A stretch of DNA of 30,183 nt from Neocallimastix lanati (nom. inval.) (GCA_016946835.1 JACVTC010000419.1:1-30183), one strand, 5' to 3'. Shown: positions 8,910 to 18,907, numbered from the stretch's first letter. The notes: generated by a model from the letters alone, not told the origin. A program made the numbers and translations.

Positions 8910-9962
8910 ATGAATACTTCTAACAATTTAGATTCATCTTCAACTCCAAGAGAGATATTAAATGAAGAGAACTTTGATATTTGGGCGTACGAATTGAGAA
9001 CAAATCTCGAAATAAATCACATAGACAAATACATCCAATTCGACGCCAACGAAGAATTAAATGAGTTATATGATAAACTCAAATCTAAAAAAGAAGATAA
9101 GAAGAATATTGAAAATTCAATTTCTCTAATTAAAGAAAAGGACGGTAGAGCTCGCCAACAAATCTTATGCTCGGTTTCCAAAGAAACCAAAGCCACCTTG
9201 ATAGGCCTTCGATTAAAATCGGCCTACGAAATGTATAAATATCTGGAAAGCGAATATAATATCATAAATATCAACAAAGTTCCAGATTTATACGACCGTT
9301 TAAAAAATCTAAGAGCCAAAACGGACAAAGAAGTAATCAAATTTACTACAGAATTCGAACATCTTTGTAATCTACTCAAAGAATTAGGAAAAACAATAGA
9401 CGAAGATGAAAAATTCAAATTACTCCTGAAGGGACTCCCAGGGGAATATAAAAACTATGTCAAATTTAATTATAAAGACAATCTTCAAGAGATTGCAAAT
9501 GAAATCAGAACTATAGCCAAAAGAACTTTAAATGCGGAAGACCCAAAGCCAGTAGAAGAAGTTTCTTTTATAAAAAATGCGAATAATAATCATTCCCAAA
9601 ATTATTCTAGGAATAATAATCACAATAATTATAATAACAATAACAATAATTATAATAATAATAATAATTATAATAATAACTATAACAATAATAACCGGAG
9701 AAGAAGAAACCAGAAAAACAATAAAAATAATAGAAACAAAACTAAAAAAAATAACGAAAAGTACTGTTCAATCTGTGACAAACATGACCATTTCACAAGA
9801 AATTGCTACTTTAATGCAAGGAATCCTAATAATAAAATTAAAGAAATAGCAAGAAAGTTCAGCAATATTAACCTAGCCAAAGATACAATCAACAACCTAG
9901 AAATCATTGATGCCCTCAGTGACTATGATGAATCTCAAGAAACCCATGAAAAGAATATCTGA
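8910..9962 (+). CDS. gag: E2 Gag (copia type)
   Basis: 350 residues ending at a UGA in frame with pol. The N-terminal ~210 residues are a copia-type Gag (UBN2/gag family): an opening NFDIWAYELRTNLE, then ILCSVSKETKA, a YLESEYN segment, LYDRLKNLR and LLLKGLPGEYKNYVKF. An Asn/Tyr-rich linker follows at about 225-265. A CX2CX4HX4C zinc knuckle lies at 286-299. The start ATG is 70 nt after the LTR and is the first in the transcript. Gag should form particles and bind RNA. The stop at 9960-9962 probably sets the Gag to Gag-Pol ratio. Confidence 0.88.
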   Translation: MNTSNNLDSSSTPREILNEENFDIWAYELRTNLEINHIDKYIQFDANEELNELYDKLKSKKEDKKNIENSISLIKEKDGRARQQILCSVSKETKATLIGLRLKSAYEMYKYLESEYNIININKVPDLYDRLKNLRAKTDKEVIKFTTEFEHLCNLLKELGKTIDEDEKFKLLLKGLPGEYKNYVKFNYKDNLQEIANEIRTIAKRTLNAEDPKPVEEVSFIKNANNNHSQNYSRNNNHNNYNNNNNNYNNNNNYNNNYNNNNRRRRNQKNNKNNRNKTKKNNEKYCSICDKHDHFTRNCYFNARNPNNKIKEIARKFSNINLAKDTINNLEIIDALSDYDESQETHEKNI

Positions 9963-9987
9963 CTAGATGGAGAAAATCCATATGACA
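9957..9987 (+). promoter_or_regulatory. UGA-CUAG stop-codon readthrough context between gag and pol
   Basis: gag ends at TGA (9960-9962) followed by CTAG. The same frame continues open through CTA GAT GGA and onward into pol without another stop. UGA CUA is an established efficient readthrough context in several viruses and some cellular genes. A 5-bp hairpin ATGGA/TCCAT with loop GAAAA (9967-9981) starts 4 nt after the stop. The first pol ATG (9987) lies beyond it. Confidence 0.72.
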
Positions 9988-12900
9988 TGTCTCCTGAACC
10001 ACCAATGAATAACTTTTATGAATCAAATGATTTAATAATCAATTATTTAGGGGACTATAACAAACCTAAAACAAATCCAATCAACTATAATATTTCAAAT
10101 GAATCAATTCATGATGAACATAAATCAAATATATCAAATAAAATTATGGAATCACGTGATATAATAATCAATAACATAGAAAATAATAATAATCTAGAAT
10201 TAAACCTTATTGGTAAAAATAAATTAGTAAAACCTCATGATAGTCCACTTCCACCTATGATTCCAAATATAATTACAAACGACTTAAATAGAAAAACTAT
10301 ATATGAATTCATTAACAATCATAAATGTCATCCAGATTATAATAATGGATATGTAATATCCATAGATTCTGGAGCATCTTCAAATATCACGGGATCACTT
10401 AAAAATCTATGTAATGTTAGAGATTATCATACAAATATGATACTACCAACAAAGGAAAAAGAAATAGTACAAGTTTCAAAAATTGGAGATCTTACGGGAT
10501 ACATCAATAATATTTACTTCATAATAAAAAATGTATTATATTCAGAAGATATTAATGAAAATAAAACATTAATATCATTCAACGATCTTAAAAGACAATA
10601 CTTAGCTGATGTTATCATTATTGATAACAATGCATACTTTAGATTAGCGAAATTAAATGGTCAACTTTTATGCATAGAAAAAGAAAACTCAATCAAAATT
10701 TGTAATATTTACGTTAATAATAAACAAGGAAATTATAAAACAATATACAGTTTACAAAGTAGCAATCTAGACCAATACTCCTTAAGTATATGGCATAAAA
10801 GACTGTGCCATTTCTATAACAATAATCTTATTAAATTCCTAAATGGACACACAATTAACAAAACTTTATGTATTGGCTGCAAAATATCAAAGCTGAAAAA
10901 AGAACCTTTTAGAAAAACTTTAAATACGAGAAGTACAAGGCCATTGGAAATAATCCACTCGGACATTATTGGACCTCTTAAAGAATCAAGGAATAATTTC
11001 AAATATATTTTAACTTTCCTTGATGATTTCACAAGAAAAAGTTGGGTATATCTACTAAAAAGAAAATCTGAAGTTCCAGAAATCTTTGAAAATTTCATAC
11101 GAATGGTGACAAATGAATCAAATTTAACAATAACAAAAATACAAAGTGATAATGGAAAAGAATATACATCAAGAAAATTCATAGATATCTGCAACAAAGC
11201 AGGTATACAAAGAAATCTTATCGTTCCAAGAAACCCACAAAGCAATGGAAGAGCTGAAAGATTAAATGGAACAATAATAAATGCTACAAAAGCATTATTA
11301 AATCAAGCAAAATTAAGCTACCATTTTTGGGAAGATGCTGTAAGAACCGCTGTTAAAATATACAATATGACTCCAAGAACTGCAATAAAGTTTAAAATTC
11401 CTGATGAATTATACTACCATAAAGAAGTGAATATTGACAATCTTCGTGTTTTTGGATGCAGAGCATACTACTATGTAGATGCTTCCCTTAAAAACTCAAA
11501 ATTTGATAACAACACATTACCTGGAATTTTCTTAGGATATGATGAACATTCTCCAGGATATGTTATTTTTGGAACTAATGATTGCAAAACTCATATTGTT
11601 CGTGATGCCGTATTCGAAGAAGATATCCCTGGAAACTTTAATTTCAATAACAAAACAAATTATAAAGAAAATTACACACCTGAAGAAATTAACACAGAAG
11701 AAGATGAAGATGAAGACGAAGATTTAGAATATGAATCAAATGAAAATAATTCAAATGTTCATCACCAAAGTAACAACAATCAAAATGTACTCTTAATTCA
11801 ACAAAATTTCAATAATAATAATACTTCAAATTTCAACGACAGTAACTATTCAAGTAAAGATTCTCATGAGTATTCTCAAAACAATGATAATAATAACTCA
11901 TTAAATAATAACAAAATTTACAACGACAACTATGAATCAAATATTTCTACTAATAAATCAAATAATATTCCAAGTAATAATTCAAATATTATTTCAAATA
12001 ATAAATCAAATAATATTCCAAATAATAATTCAAATATAATTTCAAATAATAATTCAAACAATATCTCAAATAATAAATCAAATAATACTTCAAATATTAT
12101 TTCAAATAGTAACTCAAACAATAATTCATATAAGAATTCAAATAATTCAACAATTAAATCAAATATCTCAAATCACAATTTAACGAATAATTTAAATAAA
12201 ATAAAATATATATTTAACAATGACTCAAATATTGTCAATAAAATGAAATCAGATATTAAACAATATGATTTAAAGCATAATGGTATTATTAGTGATTATA
12301 AAAATAACAAATTTAATGCTAATAAAATTGTTAATAAACAATTAAAACAGGCAACGAAAAATTTAAAAGATTTTATTAAAAATAAATATAACAATGAAGA
12401 ACTCTTATCAGAAATTTACAAAAATATAAAATCAAATATATTTTCAAATAATGATAATAACTCCTCAAATAATAATTCCAATACAAATAATAATTTAAAA
12501 TCAATAAATAATTCTAATATTCCAATTAATTATCAAAATAATTCAAAGAATATTTCTAATGCAAAACAGTCAAATAAAAATAATAAAAAGATAATTATTA
12601 AAGTTCAAGCTACAAATTCAAATAATTTACATATGCCTGAAAACATTAATCAAAATAGTAAAATTAAAAATCAAGCCACAAATAATACTTCGAAATTTTC
12701 AAAAAAAGAAGAGAGTGAGACGACAACCCGCGGATCCGATCCGGTGTCGTCGGTATCGTTGTGCAGTCGCCTCACAGCTCGACCAGCGAGCCATCTTGGG
12801 GAACCCCCGCGAGAAAAAACGCCTTCTAAAGTGATATTCGTTAACAAAAGAAAAGTTTTGAAAGAAAAATTAAAAAGGATTAGAATTCAAAAATTAAAAA

Positions 12901-13871
12901 TCTCAAAAATTTTAGAGAAAAGAAAAGCACTAAATAATGAAACATCAAAAACGACTCCAAAATACATTGCAATTGTTAATTCTAATTATTTATTAAACAA
13001 AAGGAAGAGAGAGAATGACTCTAGTACAGATCATAATATTTATAAGAAACAAAGAATTAAACATTTAATTAAATTAGGAAGACAAACATTAAACGATAAT
13101 CATATTCCTATAAAACAAAATGATAATTTTAACAAATCAAATGAAAATGTTAATACTGAAAATGAAACGAATAAAACAAGCAATGATACAAATAAACAAA
13201 TAAATAGCATTGATTTAGATACTCCGCAAACATTCCTAGAAGCAGTAACTAGTGTTGATAAGGATAAATGGATAGAAGCAATATCAAGCGAGCTTGAAAA
13301 TCTCTACAACAACAAAACCATGTCCTTAGTAAAGAAGCTACCTGAAGGAAGAAAACCTATTGAATACAAATGGGTATTCACAAAGAAATATAACGATAAA
13401 GGAGAACTTGAAAAATACAAGGCTAGACTAGTAATCAAAGGATTTAAACAAATTGAAGGTATTGATTATGACAAAACATACTCTCCCACATTATCTGTTG
13501 AAAGCATGCGCTTAGTCATCGCAATAGCTTCATTACATAAATGGAAAATACAACAATTAGACATCAAAGCCGCATACCTAAATGCTCCTCTGAATGAAGA
13601 AATCTATATGACAATTCCAGAAGGAGATCCAAACTATAAACACGGTTTTTGGAAATTAAACAAAGCCTTATATGGATTGAAACAAGCAGGAAGAATGTGG
13701 AACATAACAATCTCTAATTTCCTGAAGAGTATAGGTTTTACTCAACTTAAAAGTGAACAATGCTTATTTTCAAAATCAAATTCCAAAAAAGAAACTACTT
13801 GCATTGTTGCATTATATGTAGATGATATGCTTATTACAGGCTTAGATAGTGAAATAAACTCCACTGTTTAA
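9987..13871 (+). CDS. pol: E2 Pol, N-terminal part (protease, integrase, RT to stop)
   Basis: 1294 residues from the first ATG, in the same frame as gag. Protease has DSGASSN with D127. A pre-integrase HHCC zinc motif (HKRLCH...CIGC) follows. Integrase core residues are D326, D388 and E424 with 35 residues between the last two, and a VFGCRAY segment typical of copia follows. Residues ~570-1000 are Asn/Ser-rich low complexity and contain a GC-rich insert (12717-12826). RT starts near TPQTFLEAV, with EYKWVFTKKYN, QLDIKAAYLNAPL and YVDD at 1277-1280. An in-frame TAA at 13869-13871 cuts RT about 15 residues after YVDD. The frame continues cleanly afterwards, so this is a single nonsense change or a sequence error. 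Confidence 0.9.
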   Translation: MSPEPPMNNFYESNDLIINYLGDYNKPKTNPINYNISNESIHDEHKSNISNKIMESRDIIINNIENNNNLELNLIGKNKLVKPHDSPLPPMIPNIITNDLNRKTIYEFINNHKCHPDYNNGYVISIDSGASSNITGSLKNLCNVRDYHTNMILPTKEKEIVQVSKIGDLTGYINNIYFIIKNVLYSEDINENKTLISFNDLKRQYLADVIIIDNNAYFRLAKLNGQLLCIEKENSIKICNIYVNNKQGNYKTIYSLQSSNLDQYSLSIWHKRLCHFYNNNLIKFLNGHTINKTLCIGCKISKLKKEPFRKTLNTRSTRPLEIIHSDIIGPLKESRNNFKYILTFLDDFTRKSWVYLLKRKSEVPEIFENFIRMVTNESNLTITKIQSDNGKEYTSRKFIDICNKAGIQRNLIVPRNPQSNGRAERLNGTIINATKALLNQAKLSYHFWEDAVRTAVKIYNMTPRTAIKFKIPDELYYHKEVNIDNLRVFGCRAYYYVDASLKNSKFDNNTLPGIFLGYDEHSPGYVIFGTNDCKTHIVRDAVFEEDIPGNFNFNNKTNYKENYTPEEINTEEDEDEDEDLEYESNENNSNVHHQSNNNQNVLLIQQNFNNNNTSNFNDSNYSSKDSHEYSQNNDNNNSLNNNKIYNDNYESNISTNKSNNIPSNNSNIISNNKSNNIPNNNSNIISNNNSNNISNNKSNNTSNIISNSNSNNNSYKNSNNSTIKSNISNHNLTNNLNKIKYIFNNDSNIVNKMKSDIKQYDLKHNGIISDYKNNKFNANKIVNKQLKQATKNLKDFIKNKYNNEELLSEIYKNIKSNIFSNNDNNSSNNNSNTNNNLKSINNSNIPINYQNNSKNISNAKQSNKNNKKIIIKVQATNSNNLHMPENINQNSKIKNQATNNTSKFSKKEESETTTRGSDPVSSVSLCSRLTARPASHLGEPPREKTPSKVIFVNKRKVLKEKLKRIRIQKLKISKILEKRKALNNETSKTTPKYIAIVNSNYLLNKRKRENDSSTDHNIYKKQRIKHLIKLGRQTLNDNHIPIKQNDNFNKSNENVNTENETNKTSNDTNKQINSIDLDTPQTFLEAVTSVDKDKWIEAISSELENLYNNKTMSLVKKLPEGRKPIEYKWVFTKKYNDKGELEKYKARLVIKGFKQIEGIDYDKTYSPTLSVESMRLVIAIASLHKWKIQQLDIKAAYLNAPLNEEIYMTIPEGDPNYKHGFWKLNKALYGLKQAGRMWNITISNFLKSIGFTQLKSEQCLFSKSNSKKETTCIVALYVDDMLITGLDSEINSTV
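11930..12190 (+). repeat. Asn/Ser-coding short tandem repeats in E2 pol
   Basis: Imperfect repeats built on TCAAATAATA-like units encode SNNI, SNNK and PNNN blocks between integrase and RT. They keep the reading frame, consistent with slippage in steps of three. Copia elements normally have a variable linker here, but this one is unusually long. Confidence 0.75.
12717..12826 (+). other. GC-rich insert within E2 pol linker
   Basis: About 62% GC by hand count over 12721-12820, inside sequence that is mostly A and T. It is in frame and encodes a segment rich in Ser, Arg, Pro and Thr (including TTTRGSDP and LGEPPREK). The 5' part can form a hairpin: GACGACA/TGTCGTC extended by CC/GG around a bulged A. 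Both ends pass abruptly into ordinary AT-rich sequence. It looks like captured foreign or host DNA. I do not recognise the source. Confidence 0.7.
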
Positions 13872-14747
13872 TTAATTAAAAACAAATTTAAAATATCAAA
13901 ATGTAGTCCAGTAAATCATATACTTGGAATAACTGTTGAACCTACTAAATATGGATATAATATTTCACAAAAGAAATATATTAACGATATCTTAAAAAGA
14001 TTCAAAATAAATGAAAATCAAAAATCCTCTACTCCTTGTGTAGGTGAAAACATTAAAGAAATTAACAACGAACCATTCGATAATAGTATCTATCAAAGCG
14101 CAGTAGGCTCTCTCATACATCTAGCAAAATGCACAAGACCTGATATTGCTTGTGCAGTAAACAAAGCATCAAGAAAAAATAAAAACCCAAATATGACCGA
14201 TTGGAAAAAGGTACTACAAATATTTAAATATATTAACCAAACCAAAGACTATTACCTACAATACAAAAGAGATGGAAATCTTAATGGCTATACTGACTCC
14301 GACTTCGCTGGAGATTTAACCAATAGTAAATCTACATCTGGAAATATCTACTTCCTAGCTTCAGGACCAGTCTTATGGATGTCAAGACAACAACAATGTG
14401 TCTCAAGATCCACTGCCGAAGCAGAATATGTTGCATTATCGGAAGCCGTCGCAAATGGTTTATGGTTAAAAAATATTCTTGAAGAACTATTTAACAAAAA
14501 ATTCAAAATAAATCTCTATGGTGACAATAAAGCCAGTCTATATTCCGCCGAAAATTTCGCTATTGGAAAAAGACTAAGACACATACGTGTAAGTTACCAT
14601 TTCTTCAAGGAACATGTTGAAAATAATAATGTTATTTTACAACATATCAAATCCGAAGACAATCTTGCAGATGTACTCACAAAAGATGTCAACGGAAATA
14701 AAATGTTATTCTTCGCAAACAAAATTTTCAAGAAAAATCTTGTTTAG
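13872..14747 (+). CDS. pol: E2 Pol, C-terminal part (RT thumb and RNase H) after in-frame stop
   Basis: Continues in the same frame immediately after the TAA at 13869, with no further stop until TAG at 14745. It encodes the copia RT end (ILGITVEP, YQSAVGSL, RPDIACAV) and RNase H: GYTDSDFAGD, STAEAEYVALSEA, YGDNKASL, HIRVSYHFF and a DVLTKD end. The first ATG is at 14193 but initiation there is unlikely to be meaningful. It should be read as part of one pol broken by a nonsense codon. Confidence 0.88.
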   Translation, partial: LIKNKFKISKCSPVNHILGITVEPTKYGYNISQKKYINDILKRFKINENQKSSTPCVGENIKEINNEPFDNSIYQSAVGSLIHLAKCTRPDIACAVNKASRKNKNPNMTDWKKVLQIFKYINQTKDYYLQYKRDGNLNGYTDSDFAGDLTNSKSTSGNIYFLASGPVLWMSRQQQCVSRSTAEAEYVALSEAVANGLWLKNILEELFNKKFKINLYGDNKASLYSAENFAIGKRLRHIRVSYHFFKEHVENNNVILQHIKSEDNLADVLTKDVNGNKMLFFANKIFKKNLV

Positions 14748-14754
14748 GGGGGAA
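14746..14754 (+). other. E2 polypurine tract
   Basis: AGGGGGGAA lies directly before the 3' LTR and overlaps the pol stop codon. It is the expected primer for plus-strand DNA synthesis. Confidence 0.85.
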
Positions 14755-15065
14755 TGTTAAAATAATCACATTTTATTTTATATTTTTATATTATTAAAAT
14801 TATATTTTTATATTCTTATATTATTATCAATATTATATTTTTATCTTATATTAATATTTTATTCTTATATTTTTATGTTGTGTAACATTTATCTATGTGT
14901 ATTAATTCATAGAATTATCACATGATTAAATATGTAATTTTTACTATAAAAATAATTATTTTTATTATCTTAAAAAAATGAGTTCTTTACATTAATAAAA
15001 TTTATGTATTAAATAAATACAAAAATAAATAAAGATTATTATAAAAAACACACATATTTTTCTCA
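14755..15065 (+). repeat. E2 3' LTR, 311 bp
   Basis: Second copy of the LTR at 8529-8839. I found no difference when reading the two copies side by side. It is followed by a 23-nt A run. Confidence 0.92.
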
Positions 15066-15271
15066 AAAAAAAAAAAAAAAAAAAAAAATTTTAGATAATA
15101 TTAAATTAATCTTGTATTACCTTAACCCTTCAAAATTAATTCTAATATTTACCCAACAAAATTAATTAATAATTAGATAAATAATATTAAATTAATTTAA
15201 TAAGAAAAAATTTTTTAATTTTTAGATAAATATTTTAGATTAATTTAGTGAATAAATCAATTAGTTCTAGA

Positions 15272-15303
<32 letters not shown>

Positions 15304-15354
15304 TTTTTTCATTTAATTTATTACAAAAATAATAAATTTTTTAAATTAGCTTAG

Positions 15355-15416
<62 letters not shown>

Positions 15417-15540
15417 ATAATAATAATAATATTAATAATTGTAATAATAATTTTTTATTTTTAATTATTTTAATAAATTACTTGCTTGAAATAATAGCAA
15501 GAAAAACTTGTTCAATTTTATTTTTTATTTAATTATTTAA
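15066..15540. other. A-run spacer, no gene
   Basis: Very AT-rich sequence with A runs at 15066-15088, near 15280-15300, and a run of over 50 A at about 15361-15414. No ORF or recognisable element boundary is seen. It may contain the degraded 5' end of E5. Confidence 0.6.
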
Positions 15541-15553
15541 AAAAGCGTTTATA

Positions 15554-15746
15554 CGAGCGAATAGAGCTCATATACAGAGTTAGAAGAATTGTCTTCTTTA
15601 GTGTTGCACTCGACGAATAGATTTGGTTCTAGACTAGGTAAAACTCTATAAGAGAGCACCGTAGCCTATTATAAAGAAAAACGGTTCTAGGTTTGCAACA
15701 ACTCTGGCGAATAAGGAGCTTACGTCACCGAAGGCGTAAGATTAAA
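15554..15746 (+). ncRNA. structured noncoding block shared with the E4 leader
   Basis: Its 3' end (15709-15746, 38 nt) is identical to the reverse complement of 28829-28866, and its 5' end (around GAGCGAATAGAGCTCAT) matches the reverse complement of 29036-29057 with few changes. The middle has diverged. The conserved 3' end folds as CTTACG/CGTAAG plus CC/GG with a GAA loop. It is more GC-rich than its surroundings. It lies 717 nt upstream of the E5 gag, in the same orientation. Whether it is part of the E5 leader or an independent RNA repeat is not settled. Confidence 0.55.
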
Positions 15747-16333
15747 ATTATATAGTATTTTAAAATTTTATTTCGTGCTTACTCGCGGCACTAGTTATAA
15801 TAGTACTGACGGTTTTTTCTATAGTTGTGAGTCAATAGTACTATTCTATTTTATCAATTAATAATTTTATAATTAATATTATAATTTTATAATTAAGAAA
15901 ACAAAGATTAAAATATAAATATAAGGTTTATACGACTTCCAAAGCGACAGAAGTTGGTCTCTGTTTTCGTAACATTTTAGTGTTCAGATACTATTGATAT
16001 AGGGGAAAATAATTTGTTTTATTCTTTTCAGCTAACAATAAGTTAGACATAATAAAGAATCTAACAACATTACTTCCTTTTGTCTATAAGACATTAACAA
16101 TCGATTTTATCTGCGTTATCACTAAAAGGCTAAAGGAACTTATCGTATAAAACTTTGATAGATTATATATTTAGTTGGTCCAATACTATATAATCTAGTT
16201 TATATTTCAGTAATTTTTGATAAATAATTATAAAATAAAAATATTTAATTATAAAATATTATAAAGTGTTATTAAAATTTTGTGTTCTTATCCATTAACC
16301 TTGGAAACCTACCAATAAACAACTTTTGAACTT

Positions 16334-16385
16334 TTGGAATCTCTACTACCTATCTACCTTTTGGATTATTGGAATCTCTACTACC
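16334..16385 (+). repeat. 17-bp direct repeat upstream of E5 gag
   Basis: TTGGAATCTCTACTACC occurs at 16334-16350 and 16369-16385, 35 bp apart, in the pyrimidine-rich leader before the gag start. Confidence 0.7.
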
Positions 16386-16462
16386 ACTTTGGGAACTTCT
16401 GGATTCTACCGCCTATTCTTTACCTTTGAAAACTTATTCTACTCTACCTTATTTATTTCAAT

Positions 16463-18907
16463 ATGGACAACTATAACCAAGAAAATCCTACCTTTAAGGA
16501 CGGTTTTGCTGGTGATCGTCGATTCTTTAAAGGATTTCTAGCTAAAATGGAACTTATTTTTATGATTCAACCGGAAAGATTTGCAAACGATGAAGCTAAA
16601 GTAATCTATATCATTTCTCGTTTGTATGGAAACGCCATGAATTGGGCTGCTACCCTTATTGAAAACCAAGATCCTTGTCTCCTTAATTATAATCAATTCA
16701 TTGCTAGATTAAAATCAGTATTTGGAAGCTACGACTCTACCTTTATTGCCAACCAGAAATTAAGAACAATCAAACAAAAACGAATTGGTGAAGTCAGAAA
16801 TTATATTTTAGAATTTAATAAATACGCCGATGAATCTTCTTGGAATGAAGAAGCCAAGATGGACGCCTTTCTTGCCGGTCTACATGACCATATTGCTACT
16901 AGAATTTTAGAAATGTTTCCTGGACCCCAAACCCTATTTGCTATGCAAACAATTGCATCTAGAATCGATAATCGTATTTCTACCCATAGACAATTCTCCA
17001 ATCTTCAAGGTCAAAATTCAAATAACAGTAATAATAATAAAAATAAAAAGGGCAAAAAATCATTCTTTTTCCATAAACAATTTAAATCCAAACCTCATGG
17101 ACCTCTATCTCAAGAAGAAAAAGAAAGAAGAAGAAGAGAAAATCTTTGTTTGTATTGTGGATCCTCTGAACATTCTCTCGACAATTGTCCACTTAAAAAT
17201 AAAAATAAAAATAAAAATAAACCTTCATCAAGTAGCACTTATATTTCTAATCCCGAATCAAAACCTATTTCTAGACCTAGAGTTTCCGACTCAAATCTTC
17301 CTATTTACGAATTTTCTTTAAGTATTGATAATACAAATTCTACCGCTAAAATTCTTCTCGATACTGGTTCTCAAATTAATTTAATGGATATCTACTATGT
17401 TAAAGAAAATAATATCCCGTATTCAACCAAAACTAATTTCCCTAATGTATCTGGCATCGGTGGAAAGCAAACTATTCTTGGTAAAACTCTTCCTATTTCC
17501 ATCACTTATAAAAATCACAAATGTAAAACTCAATTCTATGTGGTTGACCTTCCTTCCTATTGTGCTATTTTAGGTTTCGAATGGATTTCTACTCACAATC
17601 CTGATATTGACTTCAAAAATAAAGTCTTAAGATTTAATTCCAATTATTGCGTTGAAAATTGTTTAATCATCCCTAATTCCTTTACCTCTTATGTTCCTTT
17701 AAATACTACTAAACAAAATGACAAAAATGAAAATGAAGAAATCAATAATAAAATAAGCAAATCATTACCAAAAAAATTACTTCCCTTTATAGACACTTTC
17801 AGTAAAATATACACTAATGAATCACCTCCTTATTGTCCTTTTGATAGCGAGATTAAACTCAAACAAAATGAAAAACTTCATTATGACCCAATCTACCCCT
17901 TAACTGAAAAAGAACCTCTAGCTCCGAAGAAATATATTAAAGAAAATGAAGACAAAAAATTTATTAGTAAATCTAAATCTCCAGCTGCCGCTTCTATTTT
18001 ATTTGTTCCCAAGAAAGACCTAAATGATCTCTTTCGTATTCATAAACCACCCTCCGATTTTTTTTCTGATAAAGATTCTCAATTCACTTCAAAATTTTGG
18101 TCAGCTATTTGTAAATCTTTCAATATCACAACGAAACTTGCTTCTCCCTTCCATCACCAAACCAATGGTTTAACGGAGAGGGTGAACTCCGTTATTGAAC
18201 AATACTTAAGATGTTATTCAAACTTTAAAGGTTCTGATTGGTATAATTTTTTATTCCTAGCAGAATTCAGTTATAATAATTCAATTCAAGAATCAATTAA
18301 GCACTCACCTTTTTATGCAAACTATGGATATAATCCAAAATATTCACCATCAATTCCAAACAGTACAGATGTTCCTAGAGCTGATGAATTTACAAAAGAC
18401 CTTTCAGAATTATTCAAAACACTTAATGGAAATTTACAACAAGCAAGAAAAAAGCAAGAAGAATTCGCAAACAAACATCGTATTGAAGCTCCAAATTTTA
18501 AACCTGGTGATAAAGTGTGGATTAATAGTTCACTTATAATTCATAATGGAAATAAAAAACTTAAACCTAGAAAACTTGGTCCATATAAAATCATTAAGAA
18601 AATTTCTCCCGTTTCATATAAGTTAGACTTACCAAAAGAAATCAGAATCCATCCTGTAATACATGTTTCTGAACTTGAACCATTTTATGAAGATCACTTT
18701 GGACGAAAGAAAGAACCACCACCACCGATAAATATTGACAATGAAGAAGAATACGAAGTTGAAAAAATTCTTGATAAAAGAAAACATTATGGCAAAACCC
18801 AATATCTTATTAAATGGAAAGGTTATCCTTTATCTGAAGCATCTTGGGAACCCGAAGAAAACTTAAATTGCCCTAAACTCTTAAAAGAATTTAACAAAAA
18901 TAACTAA
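16463..18907 (+). CDS. E5 Gag-Pol fusion with internal deletion and C-terminal chromodomain
   Basis: 814 residues in one uninterrupted frame. A Retrotrans_gag-like region covers ~1-185. The zinc knuckle CX2CX4HX4C is at 229-242. Protease has canonical DTGSQIN (D300). The RT N-terminus is visible (YPLTEKE...[16 protein letters not shown]) but stops at about residue 519. It joins directly to integrase core sequence (LNDLFRIH) containing D536 and E572, 35 residues apart. The RT catalytic box, RNase H, integrase zinc domain and first Asp are missing, perhaps 650-700 codons by family comparison. A GPY-like region and a chromodomain (764-810, with aromatic-cage candidates Tyr764 and two Trp) end the protein. 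It cannot reverse transcribe, but Gag and chromodomain may still work. The start is the first ATG giving a full Gag. Confidence 0.88.
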   Translation: MDNYNQENPTFKDGFAGDRRFFKGFLAKMELIFMIQPERFANDEAKVIYIISRLYGNAMNWAATLIENQDPCLLNYNQFIARLKSVFGSYDSTFIANQKLRTIKQKRIGEVRNYILEFNKYADESSWNEEAKMDAFLAGLHDHIATRILEMFPGPQTLFAMQTIASRIDNRISTHRQFSNLQGQNSNNSNNNKNKKGKKSFFFHKQFKSKPHGPLSQEEKERRRRENLCLYCGSSEHSLDNCPLKNKNKNKNKPSSSSTYISNPESKPISRPRVSDSNLPIYEFSLSIDNTNSTAKILLDTGSQINLMDIYYVKENNIPYSTKTNFPNVSGIGGKQTILGKTLPISITYKNHKCKTQFYVVDLPSYCAILGFEWISTHNPDIDFKNKVLRFNSNYCVENCLIIPNSFTSYVPLNTTKQNDKNENEEINNKISKSLPKKLLPFIDTFSKIYTNESPPYCPFDSEIKLKQNEKLHYDPIYPLTEKEPLAPKKYIKENEDKKFISKSKSPAAASILFVPKKDLNDLFRIHKPPSDFFSDKDSQFTSKFWSAICKSFNITTKLASPFHHQTNGLTERVNSVIEQYLRCYSNFKGSDWYNFLFLAEFSYNNSIQESIKHSPFYANYGYNPKYSPSIPNSTDVPRADEFTKDLSELFKTLNGNLQQARKKQEEFANKHRIEAPNFKPGDKVWINSSLIIHNGNKKLKPRKLGPYKIIKKISPVSYKLDLPKEIRIHPVIHVSELEPFYEDHFGRKKEPPPPINIDNEEEYEVEKILDKRKHYGKTQYLIKWKGYPLSEASWEPEENLNCPKLLKEFNKNN

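Larger units (their letters stand above)
8529..15065 (+). mobile_element. E2: complete Ty1/copia LTR retrotransposon
   Basis: Order: 5' LTR, primer-binding site, gag, in-frame UGA, protease, integrase, reverse transcriptase, RNase H, polypurine tract, 3' LTR. Integrase before RT defines Pseudoviridae/copia. The two 311-bp LTRs look identical by eye, indicating a recent insertion. Both flanks are A runs (8510-8528 and 15066-15088), so a 5-bp AAAAA target duplication is possible but cannot be delimited. One TAA interrupts RT at 13869, so this copy is probably not autonomous. Confidence 0.93.

Noticed and set aside
9960-13871. Alternative genetic code explaining the in-frame TGA and TAA of E2
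   Set aside because: Other ORFs in the window end cleanly at TAA, TAG and TGA in expected places (for example E4 pol at TGA), so reassignment is not needed.
8494-15127. 12-bp direct repeat ATTACCTTAACC on both sides of E2
   Set aside because: It is separated from both LTR ends by A runs and extra sequence, so it is not a target duplication. It probably reflects local low-complexity repetition.
15740-16030. Possible intron (GTAAG near 15738, pyrimidine tract and CAG near 16031)
   Set aside because: The sites are weak and the GTAAG lies inside the conserved hairpin. There is no coding sequence on either side to splice.
16326-16541. 71-residue plus-strand ORF before E5 gag
   Set aside because: It overlaps the E5 gag start in another frame and derives from the pyrimidine-rich direct repeats; no support as a gene.
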